Of a stretch of 64,000 bases of DNA, positions 8,123 through 15,647 are shown piece by piece (the first letter of the stretch is position 1; each line of letters opens with the position of its first letter). The notes under the pieces were generated by a model. The model saw only the letters and a list, made by a program, of their open reading frames with translations, was not told the DNA's origin and searched no databases. Made by a program: the position numbers and the translations under genes. The stretch comes from Paenibacillus sanguinis 2301083 = DSM 16941. GTDB taxonomy: Bacteria > Bacillota > Bacilli > Paenibacillales > Paenibacillaceae. The stretch is from positions 65,460 to 129,459 of the forward strand of contig NZ_KB895376.1 of the NCBI RefSeq assembly GCF_000374825.1. Reading direction: 5' to 3'.

Positions 8123-8760
8123 TGAACGAACGTCTGGCGAGCCTGGCCGAGCTGGTGGACCAGGGGATCGACCTCGAAAAGCAGATCAAAGAAGATACGA
8201 AACGGCTGGATGCGATCAAGGCCGAACTGCAAGCGGCTGCGGTCGAAGTCATGGACAACAGGAATTTGAAGTGGCTGCAAATCTTCGGCAGAAACGGACA
8301 TTTCAACGTGGCCCAAAAGGAAAAGTTCGATCTTGACGATTACACCGCGCTGATCGAAGTCCTGGGAGAGAAGGCCAAGGCGAAGATCGTTCGCAAGGAG
8401 GAAATCAAATACGCGGTCGAAGCACGGTTCAAAGAAGCGCTGATCGCTTTGTTCAAGAACGATTTCGCCACCGACGGTCAGACGCTCGATGGCGTGCTGC
8501 AAGGGTTGGGCCTGGACGCCGCGACCATCAAGTCGGTGAAGAAGAAGCTCAAGGGCGACTACATCAAGGACAAGCGGGTCCTGGAGAGTGTCGGCGTCAC
8601 TGATGAATGCGAGGAAGAGCTGGACGCGATCCGGCAGATCAAGAACACCGAGCTGATCGACCGCTTCTTCTCCGGTCTGACCGCCGAACAGCTCGAACGC
8701 ATTCGCAAATCGGTATTTGTGGAAGAACAGGTCGGCGTCGGATTGGAGTATGAGAAATGA
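8119..8760 (+). CDS. Early coiled-coil protein, possible Gam-like nuclease inhibitor
   Basis: 213 residues; ATG overlaps the previous stop (AATGATG). The N-terminal 60 residues form a coiled coil (LEKQIKEDTKRLDAIKAELQAAAVEVM) followed by a mixed domain. Size and helical start recall Mu Gam, which binds DNA ends and blocks exonucleases, and the early position fits, but no signature is identifiable by eye. Unknown remains the safe call. Confidence 0.55.
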   Translation: MMNERLASLAELVDQGIDLEKQIKEDTKRLDAIKAELQAAAVEVMDNRNLKWLQIFGRNGHFNVAQKEKFDLDDYTALIEVLGEKAKAKIVRKEEIKYAVEARFKEALIALFKNDFATDGQTLDGVLQGLGLDAATIKSVKKKLKGDYIKDKRVLESVGVTDECEEELDAIRQIKNTELIDRFFSGLTAEQLERIRKSVFVEEQVGVGLEYEK

Positions 8761-9191
8761 GCCGGGCGAGAACGGAGAAGCGGACTCCCGATCAAAACCG
8801 CAAGATTTGGGCGCTCGCCGGGGAATTGGGTTTCGACGAAACATTGCTGCGCGACCTGGTCGAGCGTCTCACCGGCCAGCGCAGCACATCCGTCTTGACG
8901 ATCCTCCAGGCGAATCTCTTGATTGAGGAAATGAATCGGCTCGCTGGCAAGCAGACGGCAGCGCAAGCAACCCGCCGTCCTGGGATGGCGACGCCGGAAC
9001 AGCTCCACAAAATCCGAACCCTGGAGCGTGAATTGGGATGGGCCGACAATCCGAAGCGCCTCCAGGCGTTCACGAAAAAGTATTGCGGAGGGGTCGCCCG
9101 CTTGGAGTGGCTTGGGTTCGGCCAGGCGCGGACGTTGATCGAATCTTTGAAGGCCGTTCTGCGCAGGGAGCAGAACCGGCTGCATGGATGA
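8757..9191 (+). CDS. gemA: GemA-like regulatory protein (Mu gp16, DUF1018)
   Basis: 144 residues with two copies of the fold typical of GemA: a first part RTPDQNRKIWALAGELGFDE...LLIEEMNRL and a second ATPEQLHKIRTLERELGWADNP...ARTLIESLK. Mu GemA affects host gene expression and DNA supercoiling and sits in the early operon as here. ATG overlaps the previous stop by ATGA. Confidence 0.85.
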   Translation: MSRARTEKRTPDQNRKIWALAGELGFDETLLRDLVERLTGQRSTSVLTILQANLLIEEMNRLAGKQTAAQATRRPGMATPEQLHKIRTLERELGWADNPKRLQAFTKKYCGGVARLEWLGFGQARTLIESLKAVLRREQNRLHG

Positions 9192-9351
9192 AGCGAAATC
9201 CGAGGTCATCGATTACCGAGCTTTATATGATCGCCTGAAAGACGGATCGGCAGCCACATGGACGCGGGAAATGGAGCTGTTTTCCCGCCTCTACTTGTGG
9301 CGGCAGAACGATACACGAAAGGAGGAACGGCCAAGTGTCGAACGCACTTGA
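9184..9351 (+). CDS. 55-residue early protein
   Basis: ATG 9184 overlaps the end of gemA. The frame of 55 codons ends at 9351, overlapping the GTG start of the next gene at 9335. Charged, one amphipathic helix (WTREMELFSRLYLWRQ). Too short for family assignment; supported by the head-to-tail packing and absence of another gene here. Confidence 0.55.
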   Translation: MDEAKSEVIDYRALYDRLKDGSAATWTREMELFSRLYLWRQNDTRKEERPSVERT

Positions 9352-9709
9352 TCGATATACGCCGGAACAGCAGGCTGTCATTGCGCAATATTGGGAGACG
9401 GTACGCTGGACCCGCAGCACCGGCAAAATATCGGAGGGCATCCAGCAACGCGAACATGAATATTGGGCCAAGTATGACCCGGCCCTGGTCATTCGGGCGC
9501 TGCGTATCCACATTGAAAAGTATCCGAACATCAAAGAGAACTACACGCGCGGCATCCTGCGGAATCTCCAGAAAGGAGGCGCGGCCCATGGAAAGCCTGA
9601 AGGACATCATGCCTTCCCTGCTCGAACGGGTGCAGGCAGCCAAGTCAAAGGCCGAACGCGAGACGCCAATGCAGAAGCAGCCTTCCGTCGAAGACTTGAC
9701 GGTCTATGA
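9335..9709 (+). CDS. Early replication-region protein, DnaD-like C-terminal segment
   Basis: 124 residues from GTG with AAAGGAGG upstream. The segment YWAKYDPALVIRALRIHIEKYPNIKENYTRGILRNLQKGG resembles short helical modules found next to phage helicase loaders. The 3' third overlaps the helicase-loader gene in another frame. Assignment is by position and weak resemblance. Confidence 0.6.
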   Translation: MSNALDRYTPEQQAVIAQYWETVRWTRSTGKISEGIQQREHEYWAKYDPALVIRALRIHIEKYPNIKENYTRGILRNLQKGGAAHGKPEGHHAFPARTGAGSQVKGRTRDANAEAAFRRRLDGL

Positions 9710-10448
9710 TTGCCCGAAGTGCCGGGACGAAGGCATCATCTTCGATCTTGAACGCAACGTCGGGTATCGCTGCGAGTGTGTGGAGCGCAAAAAGCTTCAA
9801 CGGATCATGAAATCATCCAACATGAGCGAGGACGCGCTGCATAAGACGTTTGATAACTTCGTCGTGGACGGCGCGGACCCCCGCGTCGCCGCCGCCTACG
9901 AACTGGCGCGGGAGTATTCGGATGGCCTGGTCGCCCGGATCAAGAAGGGACAGGGCTTGAAGGGTGTCCCCTGGTTCGGCCTGCTGGGAACCTCCGGCAG
10001 CGGGAAGACGCACCTGGTGACAGCGGCGGTTGCCCCGCTGATCGAGCTGGGCGTTCATCCGCTCTTCTTCAATTGGGTACAAAGCTTCCAGGAGTGGTTC
10101 GCGTACTATAGCCGCGAGGACGAGGCGTACATGGTGGAGGAAATCCGGCAGAAGATTTACAACTGCGACTTGCTCGTCGTGGACGACATATGCAAGGAAA
10201 GTCAAAAGGACAACTGGATCAGGGAATTTTATGGCATCGTGGATTACCGTTACCGCAAGCAGCTCCCTATCGTTTACACCAGCGAATATTTTTACGAGCT
10301 GATCGGATGGCTGTCGGAAGCGACGGCGGGCCGGTTGTTCGAGAAGACGAAAAGTCCGAAGGGCAAGAAATACCTGGGGAAAATGCTGCTTGCCGAAGGC
10401 GAGGACCCGCTGGCCCTGAATTACCGGTTCAAGGAGCTGCTGCAATGA
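9588..10448 (+). CDS. DnaC/DnaI-like helicase loader ATPase
   Basis: 286 residues starting at ATG 9588 (GAAAGGAGG upstream). An N-terminal zinc-binding segment has CPKC (42-45) and CEC (62-64). The AAA core has Walker A GTSGSGKT (134-141) and Walker B LLVVDD (195-200). This architecture is that of phage and bacterial helicase loaders that deliver the replicative helicase. In a replicative-transposing phage it may help recruit the host replisome to transposition intermediates (inference). A longer upstream in-frame extension has no ribosome site. Confidence 0.88.
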   Translation: MESLKDIMPSLLERVQAAKSKAERETPMQKQPSVEDLTVYDCPKCRDEGIIFDLERNVGYRCECVERKKLQRIMKSSNMSEDALHKTFDNFVVDGADPRVAAAYELAREYSDGLVARIKKGQGLKGVPWFGLLGTSGSGKTHLVTAAVAPLIELGVHPLFFNWVQSFQEWFAYYSREDEAYMVEEIRQKIYNCDLLVVDDICKESQKDNWIREFYGIVDYRYRKQLPIVYTSEYFYELIGWLSEATAGRLFEKTKSPKGKKYLGKMLLAEGEDPLALNYRFKELLQ

Positions 10449-10771
10449 GGCGGCAGCATGATGTCTTTACGGATTCGACAGGAGCGGCACACGTCACCGC
10501 CGAGCGTCGCTATTTGTTGTATGAGCTGTGCGACCGGCTGCGGCTGGATCGCCGGGCGATCCGCTGGAGCATGGACCTGAATTGCCATGTGCTGATCGTC
10601 CGCCGCACCCAGGACAAGCAGACACTTCGGCAACTCCTACATATCAACCTTAAAGGGGTGAATCCATGCACACAAGAAAGAGCCTTACCGCCCTACTCGC
10701 GGTCAAAACGCTATGCCGATCCAGAACAAACAAACGACGCGGAACGGATCGGCAGCGCATCCGCATCATGA
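10445..10771 (+). CDS. Early protein, unknown
   Basis: 108 residues; the ATG overlaps the loader stop (ATGA). N-terminal part is a compact alpha/beta segment (RYLLYELCDRLRLDRRAIRWSMDLNCHVLIV); the C-terminal 35 codons overlap a second frame starting at 10666. No family recognised. Confidence 0.6.
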   Translation: MRRQHDVFTDSTGAAHVTAERRYLLYELCDRLRLDRRAIRWSMDLNCHVLIVRRTQDKQTLRQLLHINLKGVNPCTQERALPPYSRSKRYADPEQTNDAERIGSASAS

Positions 10772-10833
10772 GTTATCGGAAGAAGAAAAGCCAAGCCCGC
10801 CACTGGCGGAAGTGGAAAAAGCGCCTGAAATAG
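10666..10833 (+). CDS. Small very basic protein
   Basis: 55 codons from ATG 10666, preceded by AAAGGGGTG. Rich in Arg/Lys (SYRKKKSQARHWRKWKKRLK at the C-terminus). It overlaps the previous gene by 106 bases in another frame. The ribosome site argues for translation; a nucleic-acid binding role would fit the charge. Confidence 0.5.
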   Translation: MHTRKSLTALLAVKTLCRSRTNKRRGTDRQRIRIMSYRKKKSQARHWRKWKKRLK

Positions 10834-10854
10834 CGCTGGGAAGGAGTGATTCGG

Positions 10855-11112
10855 ATGGCTTGGGCCAGTACGAAGACCAAAGCCAAGGCGAAGAGCGATC
10901 CGGTCCCGCTGGCGATGCCGAAGGACCCGAACCTTTGCTTTGTCCAGTTCCCTTCGGCAAACATGACAACTTCAAGCGTATCGGTCAGCCTGCAAAGTTT
11001 GCTCAACCAGTTGCAGAAGCAGCCTTCCGCGCGACAGATCGAAGCGATTCAGTATGATTCGGAAACCCGGCGGATCGACATCAGATTCGCCCCGGATTCT
11101 CAAAATAAATGA
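10855..11112 (+). CDS. Small phage protein (KTSC-like segment)
   Basis: 85 residues from ATG 10855 with AAGGAG 8 bases upstream. The C-terminal segment IEAIQYDSETRRIDIRFA resembles the short KTSC-type beta hairpin, but the defining residues are not all present. Immediately precedes the first DGR target gene. Confidence 0.55.
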   Translation: MAWASTKTKAKAKSDPVPLAMPKDPNLCFVQFPSANMTTSSVSVSLQSLLNQLQKQPSARQIEAIQYDSETRRIDIRFAPDSQNK

Positions 11113-11130
11113 CAAACGGAGGAACGAAAA

Positions 11131-12084
11131 ATGAGCAATCAACGGAATAATGACATGATTTTTGATAACGCAGGCAAGCCCAGCATGATGGTGCGCATCC
11201 CGAAATTCAACTTGTCGGACGTGATCGAGGGCGCACCGGATACCCCTCACCCGGCTTTTGTCGTCGGCGGAAAGGAAGTTCCGGAAATTTGGGTGAGCAA
11301 GTATCAGAACGTCATCGTCGGCGGAAAAGCATACAGCCTCCCCTTCCAGCAGCCCGCTGTTGGCGTGAACTACGACCAGGCGCGGGAAGCTTGCGAAAGC
11401 AAGGGGCCGGGCTGGCACTTGATCAGCAACGCCGAATGGGCCGCCATCGCCCTATGGGCAAAGAAAAACGGAACGCTGCCGCGCGGGAATAACAATTGGG
11501 GCAACGATCACGCGCACGAAGACGAGCGCGGCGAAACATTCGACCAGCGCAAGGTGTTGACCGGCAGCGGCCCGGCCTCCTGGTCGCACGACGGAACGCC
11601 GGAAGGTGTATATGACCTGAACGGCAATGTATGGGAATGGGTGTCCGGCCTTCGCCTGGCCGACGGGGAAATCCAAGTCATTCCCGGAAACGATGTCGCC
11701 TTGCAGCCGGATCAGTCGCCAACGAGCGAGGAATGGACGGCCATCGCGTCGGACGGTTACAGCCTGAAATACGCCGAATTGGACGATGACATTCAACTGA
11801 CCATCGGCACCGCCGGAGGGTATGGCGGCTGCTCATTCTCCGAGCTGAAGGCCGACGCCGAAGTTCCGTTCCTGGTGCAAGCGCTCGGGCTATTCCCTGT
11901 TGACGACGAACCGCTGACGGATTGGTTTTGGATGGACGCCGAGGAAAGCGAACGACTACCGGTTCGCGGCGGCTTTTGGAGCTATGGCGCTTATGCCGGG
12001 GTGTTCGCGCTCAACCTGAACGACCCCCGCTCCTACTCCAGTACGAGCATTGGCTTCCGCTCCGCTTTTGTACCGGGCATCTGA
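11131..12084 (+). CDS. DGR target protein 1 (C-type-lectin/FGE-sulfatase fold)
   Basis: 317 residues; ribosome site GGAGGAACGAAAA before the ATG. Features of the formylglycine-generating-enzyme/C-lectin fold used by most DGR variable proteins: ISNAEWAAIALWAK, LNGNVWEWVSGL and a C-terminal LPVRGGFWSYG...GFRSAF block. VR1 covers the last 37 codons before the final five residues. It is a diverged paralogue of the tail-end target at 37315-38283 but lies between early genes and the lysis module. No signal peptide. Ligand-binding surface residues are set by VR1: Phe, Ser, Tyr, Tyr, Asn, Asn, Asp, Tyr, Ser at the nine TR Asn positions. Confidence 0.93.
   Translation: MSNQRNNDMIFDNAGKPSMMVRIPKFNLSDVIEGAPDTPHPAFVVGGKEVPEIWVSKYQNVIVGGKAYSLPFQQPAVGVNYDQAREACESKGPGWHLISNAEWAAIALWAKKNGTLPRGNNNWGNDHAHEDERGETFDQRKVLTGSGPASWSHDGTPEGVYDLNGNVWEWVSGLRLADGEIQVIPGNDVALQPDQSPTSEEWTAIASDGYSLKYAELDDDIQLTIGTAGGYGGCSFSELKADAEVPFLVQALGLFPVDDEPLTDWFWMDAEESERLPVRGGFWSYGAYAGVFALNLNDPRSYSSTSIGFRSAFVPGI
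11956..12066 (+). repeat. DGR variable repeat VR1
   Basis: 111 bp aligned without gaps to the template repeat at 38716-38826. Nine differences, every one at a template adenine (outcomes 3 A-to-G, 6 A-to-T); the 88 non-adenine positions are identical. Homology begins at CTACCG and stops right after GCTCCGCT, where VR continues TTTGT and TR continues CTTCC. Confidence 0.97.
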
Positions 12085-12106
12085 AATCTGAATGCTGGCA
12101 TCTGAT

Positions 12107-12126
12107 GGGCGCGTGAGAACGCGCCC
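12107..12126. other. Hairpin downstream of VR1
   Basis: GGGCGCG (12107-12113), loop TGAGAA, CGCGCCC (12120-12126): a perfect 7-bp stem 40 bp beyond the VR1 end. A hairpin of the same geometry follows VR2. In the Bordetella phage BPP-1 DGR, a hairpin/cruciform just downstream of VR is needed for efficient retrohoming. No U-run follows, so it is not a typical terminator. Confidence 0.75.
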
Positions 12127-12146
12127 CTCGAAAGGAGCGGAACGAA

Positions 12147-12584
12147 ATGCAAGAAACGGAAACGAAGCTGACGACGCGGGCGATTACCGCCCAGGACTGG
12201 AAGGACATCGAGCAAGAGTTGACCCACTTCTATTCACAAGTGAAACTCGTTTGCGACGGGTATCCGATCACCATATGCTTGGAGCGCATCAGTCAGATGC
12301 AGAACCGCCTTCGGGTTTACGTGAACGGCGTCATCATGGGGAAGTGGTTTCTGGAGGATTGCGAGGAACGGCGGCGTTTCATGCGGCCACGAACGAAGCA
12401 ATTCCGCTCGAAGAAAGAACTGGCGAAAATGCGCCGGATCGACAAGAAGTGGGCCAAGGAATGGGAGCAGCGGAACACGTACACCTATTACGAAGACGGC
12501 TGGACGTCCTTCCGTTCCCTCAAGTCCCATCTAATCAAACAGAACAAGGTCATCGAGCTGGTCGTGGCCGACGAAAGGAGCTGA
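12147..12584 (+). CDS. Phage protein, unknown
   Basis: 145 residues; GAAAGGAGCGG before the ATG. The sequence has a beta/helix start and a basic helical stretch (RPRTKQFRSKKELAKMRRIDKKWAKEWEQR). Such proteins occur in Mu-like phages of Firmicutes but no function is known to me. Confidence 0.6.
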   Translation: MQETETKLTTRAITAQDWKDIEQELTHFYSQVKLVCDGYPITICLERISQMQNRLRVYVNGVIMGKWFLEDCEERRRFMRPRTKQFRSKKELAKMRRIDKKWAKEWEQRNTYTYYEDGWTSFRSLKSHLIKQNKVIELVVADERS

Positions 12585-12589
12585 AGCCA

Positions 12590-12823
12590 TTGGAACCAGT
12601 CATTAAGACGAAGCTGGAGCTGGTCCTGAAGCTGAAGGACATCGAAGCGACGCTCAAGGCTCGCGGGATCGCCGTCACCCAGGCGAACATCAAGCGCCTG
12701 GTCGGCTTAATCCGCGACACACCGATTTCCGCGAACTCCGAATTCTTCGAGGGAATCCCGACGGATCGGCAAGTCTTGCTCATGTACGGATTTACATTCA
12801 CGAACGGAGGTGGTAAAGCATGA
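12590..12823 (+). CDS. Phage protein, unknown
   Basis: 77 residues from TTG 12590 with AAAGGAG upstream. Helical N-terminus, then ARGIAVTQANIKRLVGLIRDTPI. Ends by overlapping the amidase start (ATGA at 12820). An upstream extension of the same frame lacks a ribosome site. Confidence 0.6.
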   Translation: MEPVIKTKLELVLKLKDIEATLKARGIAVTQANIKRLVGLIRDTPISANSEFFEGIPTDRQVLLMYGFTFTNGGGKA

Positions 12824-13557
12824 ACTATCGCGTGGATCACATCCCTAGAACGACCCCGAACAACCGGCGGCCAGGGTTTACCATGATGCCGACGACCATC
12901 ACGATCCATAACACCGGCAACCCGTCATCCACGGCGGCGAATGAACGCGGCTGGCTCACGAATCCTAGCAACAACCGGACAGCTTCGTTCCATATCGTCG
13001 TCGATGAACGCGAAGCCATCGAATGCTTGCCGCTCGCCGAAAACGCTTGGCATGCCGGTGACGGCAGCGGCGCGGGAAGCGGCAACCGGACATCCATCGG
13101 GATTGAAATATGCGAATCCGGCAATTACCAAAAGACGCTGGACAATGCCGCTGAATTGGTGGCGGCAATGCTCAAGGAACGGGGCTGGGGCGTGGATCGG
13201 CTTCGCAGGCACTACGATTGGAGTAAGAAAATTTGCCCGCGCCTCATGTATGACAGCGGCAAATGGACGGGTTGGACATCATTCAAAAATATGGTATCGG
13301 CTAAACTGGCCGCGAAGGAGGAAAACGAACCGATGACACCGGAAGAAAGAAAGGTTTTGGAAGAGCTGAAGCAGACCGTCCAGAAGCAGGCCGAGCGCAT
13401 CAAGAGCTTGGAGGATCAGCGGAACATCCCCGCCCCGGAATGGGCAAAGGAAGCTGCGGAATACTACGATCCGCACATGAATCCGAAGACCGGCAGCTTC
13501 GACTTCTGGCGAACAATCACCATTCAGTACAGGAAGGAAAAGGGAATCACTGTTTGA
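12820..13557 (+). CDS. N-acetylmuramoyl-L-alanine amidase (endolysin)
   Basis: 245 residues. The Amidase_2 (PGRP-like) domain covers about 20-165, with TIHNTGNPS carrying the first zinc His, FHIVVDE, and RRHYDWSKKICPRLM with the C-terminal His/Cys zinc ligands. A Lys/Glu coiled linker and a short C-terminal segment (about 195-245, PEWAKEAAEYY) resembling a wall-association or dimer module follow. Cuts the stem peptide from peptidoglycan at lysis. No signal peptide, so export depends on a holin, encoded downstream. Confidence 0.9.
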   Translation: MNYRVDHIPRTTPNNRRPGFTMMPTTITIHNTGNPSSTAANERGWLTNPSNNRTASFHIVVDEREAIECLPLAENAWHAGDGSGAGSGNRTSIGIEICESGNYQKTLDNAAELVAAMLKERGWGVDRLRRHYDWSKKICPRLMYDSGKWTGWTSFKNMVSAKLAAKEENEPMTPEERKVLEELKQTVQKQAERIKSLEDQRNIPAPEWAKEAAEYYDPHMNPKTGSFDFWRTITIQYRKEKGITV

Positions 13558-13558
13558 G

Positions 13559-13585
13559 TTGACATTTTCGCAAATCTGCTATAAT
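13559..13585 (+). promoter_or_regulatory. Promoter for the Mor-like gene
   Basis: TTGACA (13559-13564) and TATAAT (13580-13585), consensus hexamers with a short 15-bp spacer, just before the ribosome site AGGGAGGTG of the activator gene. The short spacer suggests weak or activator-assisted initiation. Confidence 0.6.
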
Positions 13586-13602
13586 AGGGAGGTGAATCCC
13601 CT

Positions 13603-13932
13603 TTGGAGGATTGGGTTAAGGATTTGACCCCTGCTATGATTCCCGAACGATACCGACCCATAGCCGAACTGATCGGCTTGGAGAACCTCATTAAGCTGGC
13701 GGATTATTCCAAGGGGGACACCCTCTATATTCCGTCATCTGACTTCTTCTTGAGGCCGATTCGGGATCAACGGATCAGGGAGGAATACAGGGGGAGCAAT
13801 TCCCACCAGCTCGCTAAAAAGTATAATTTGAGCGAGCGCCGGATTCGGGAAATTTGCGAAGGGCTGCGGCCTGAACCGGAACCGGACGAGAACCAGCTTG
13901 ACATCTTCACGCTGTTGGAAAAAGGCGGGTAA
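13603..13932 (+). CDS. mor: Mor-family transcription activator
   Basis: 109 residues from TTG (AGGGAGGTG upstream). The N-terminal half (IPERYRPIAELIGLENLIKLADYSKGDTLYIPSSD) and the C-terminal helix-turn-helix (REEYRGSNSHQLAKKYNLSERRIREIC) are the Mor/C activator layout of Mu. Mor turns on middle genes and C turns on late genes; here one protein sits directly before a terminator and the late operon, so it probably activates late transcription. Confidence 0.88.
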   Translation: MEDWVKDLTPAMIPERYRPIAELIGLENLIKLADYSKGDTLYIPSSDFFLRPIRDQRIREEYRGSNSHQLAKKYNLSERRIREICEGLRPEPEPDENQLDIFTLLEKGG

Positions 13933-13975
13933 GACTGCGGGTTTCCCCGTCTAAAATGATCATACGCATTGTTAT

Positions 13976-14015
13976 AAGCTACCAGTAGGCGAAAGCCACT
14001 CGGTAGCTTTTTTTA
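13976..14015 (+). terminator. Rho-independent terminator ending the early/middle transcript
   Basis: AAGCTACC (13976-13983) pairs with GGTAGCTT (14002-14009); the inner stem AGT-A-GGC-GAAA-GCC-ACT extends it; then a run of T. Separates the Mor-like gene from the late operon, whose promoter must lie between about 13935 and 14035 or arise by read-through. Confidence 0.9.
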
Positions 14016-14038
14016 TTTCAAAAATAGGAGATGATCGC

Positions 14039-14494
14039 ATGCAAGAAATGGCACAAGACATATTAGCCAACCTGACCCTGGCGGCGCTGACACTGCTGTC
14101 GTCCTACGCGCTGTACTATATCCGCAAGGCGACGGCCAAGGTATCCGTCGAAGCGGACAAAATCAAAAACGATGATCAACGGGCGCTCGCCCAGGCGGCT
14201 GTTGCTCGGCTGGATGATGTGGCGACGAAGACGGTCAAGACCATCGAGCAGACGACGGCCAAGGAGCTGCGCCGCGCTGTGAAGAACGGCCAGGCATCGA
14301 AAGAAGAGCTTACTTCCCTCGCCAAGCAAGCCTATGGAGAAATCGTGCGTACGATGGAACCGCAATACCTTGACGCGCTCAAGGTCACGCTGGGCGACTT
14401 GGACAAGTACATCACGGCGACAATCGAAGCGAAGGTTTTGGAATTGAAGCAGAACGCGGCGATTTCCGAGGCGCTGGAGCTGCGGGAGGGCTAA
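14039..14494 (+). CDS. Holin, LLH family
   Basis: 151 residues: one N-terminal membrane segment (about 8-27, LANLTLAALTLLSSYALYYI) followed by a long helical, charged cytoplasmic region. This matches the LLH holin family (Phage_holin_6_1). Ribosome site AGGAGATGATCGC. Together with the amidase it forms the lysis module, split by the activator gene and terminator. Confidence 0.8.
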   Translation: MQEMAQDILANLTLAALTLLSSYALYYIRKATAKVSVEADKIKNDDQRALAQAAVARLDDVATKTVKTIEQTTAKELRRAVKNGQASKEELTSLAKQAYGEIVRTMEPQYLDALKVTLGDLDKYITATIEAKVLELKQNAAISEALELREG

Positions 14495-14498
14495 GCGG

Positions 14499-14768
14499 AT
14501 GGATTTCAATTGGGCGATGCAGACGATCACCATGCTAGGGATCGGCGTCATCGGGTATTTCCTGAAAACGTCGATGAGCGAAATCAAGGGGCAAATCAAG
14601 GAAAATGCCCAACGGGTTTCCACGCTGGAGAAGGAACTGGACGATCTTCGTTCCGATCTTCCCTTCATCTACACCACGCGCGAAGATTTCATCAGGACCA
14701 TGAACAACGTGGACAAGAAGCTCGACAAAATACACGACAGTATGATCGGAGGTGGCCGCAATGGATGA
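14499..14768 (+). CDS. Membrane-anchored coiled-coil lysis-region protein
   Basis: 89 residues with a membrane helix at about 5-22 (AMQTITMLGIGVIGYFLKT) and a coiled coil (IKENAQRVSTLEKELDDLRSDL). Resembles XhlA-like hemolysin/holin accessory proteins. GGGAGGG 8 bases upstream of the ATG. Confidence 0.7.
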   Translation: MDFNWAMQTITMLGIGVIGYFLKTSMSEIKGQIKENAQRVSTLEKELDDLRSDLPFIYTTREDFIRTMNNVDKKLDKIHDSMIGGGRNG

Positions 14769-15078
14769 TCAGGCTTATCGCGGTGCCCAACACAATAAAG
14801 CGGTTCGCGGATACATCATGCGTTCCCTGGCGAAAGGGCACAACAATTCCTTGTTGTGCCGCCAGCTTGTCAACGTGATGGTAAACGATGGCGTCATCAT
14901 AAGCCCGGACATATCCAAGCATTTGGATTACCTGGTCGGCAAAGGGTACATCGAATTCACGAACGACCGGATCAATTCGTACAACGCATACGCAAACGAT
15001 GCCGTCATCCGCCTGACGGTCGAAGGCATCGACTTGCTGGAAGGCTCCACGCCTGACGATCCGGGAGTGTTGATCTAA
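14761..15078 (+). CDS. Winged-helix-like packaging-region protein
   Basis: 105 residues from ATG 14761 (GGAGGTGGCCGCA upstream). The pattern ISPDISKHLDYLVGKGYIEF...VIRLTVEGIDLLEG looks like a winged helix. A protein of this type commonly precedes DUF3486 in Mu-like phages. The coding DNA contains a perfect 10-bp inverted repeat (14837-14860). Confidence 0.65.
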   Translation: MDDQAYRGAQHNKAVRGYIMRSLAKGHNNSLLCRQLVNVMVNDGVIISPDISKHLDYLVGKGYIEFTNDRINSYNAYANDAVIRLTVEGIDLLEGSTPDDPGVLI

Positions 15079-15647
15079 TGGGCGATCAGCACAAAAAGCG
15101 GCGTGTGCGTTCTAAGGTGGATGAACTGCCGGTCCACCTGAAGGACCAGGTGGACGCCATGCTGCTGGACACGAAGTACACCTACTACGAGATTTCCGAA
15201 TTCTTATTTGATCAAGGTTACGAGGTTTCCAAAAGCTCCATCGGTCGGTATGCGCTTCGGGTGGGCCGGGCAACGCAGCGGCTCCAGGAAGCCCAGGAGC
15301 AGACCAAGGCGCTGATCCAGTTGATTAAGCAAAACCCTGACGCGGACTACACCGAAGGCGGCTTGCAGATCATGGCGGGCGAGCTGACCAAGAAGTTTGC
15401 GCAGGCGCAAGAAGAATGGGACGATATGCCGCTGGATAAGGCCGCCCGCGTAATGGTTGCCTTGTCCCGGACGAAGATATACAAGGACAAGATCAAAGCC
15501 GACCTGGCCGAGAAAACGAAGGTTGCGCTGGATGAATTTAAGAAAGAGGTTTATGCGGAGCTGGAGGGCATCGAGCCGGAACTGTGCGAACGGCTGATCC
15601 AAGTCGCCAATCGCGTAGCCGAACGACTGGAGGCGGACGACGAATGA
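15078..15647 (+). CDS. DUF3486 protein (Mu gp27-like, small terminase candidate)
   Basis: 189 residues: basic N-terminus (HKKRRVRSKVDELP), a helix-turn-helix (YTYYEISEFLFDQGYEVSKSSIGRYALR), then a helical domain. This is the DUF3486/Mu gp27 layout, considered the small terminase subunit of Mu-like phages. Start overlaps the previous stop (TAATG). Confidence 0.88.
   Translation: MGDQHKKRRVRSKVDELPVHLKDQVDAMLLDTKYTYYEISEFLFDQGYEVSKSSIGRYALRVGRATQRLQEAQEQTKALIQLIKQNPDADYTEGGLQIMAGELTKKFAQAQEEWDDMPLDKAARVMVALSRTKIYKDKIKADLAEKTKVALDEFKKEVYAELEGIEPELCERLIQVANRVAERLEADDE

Noticed and set aside
12107-12126. VR1 hairpin as a simple terminator
   Set aside because: No T-run follows, and a geometrically matching hairpin follows VR2, so a DGR role is preferred.
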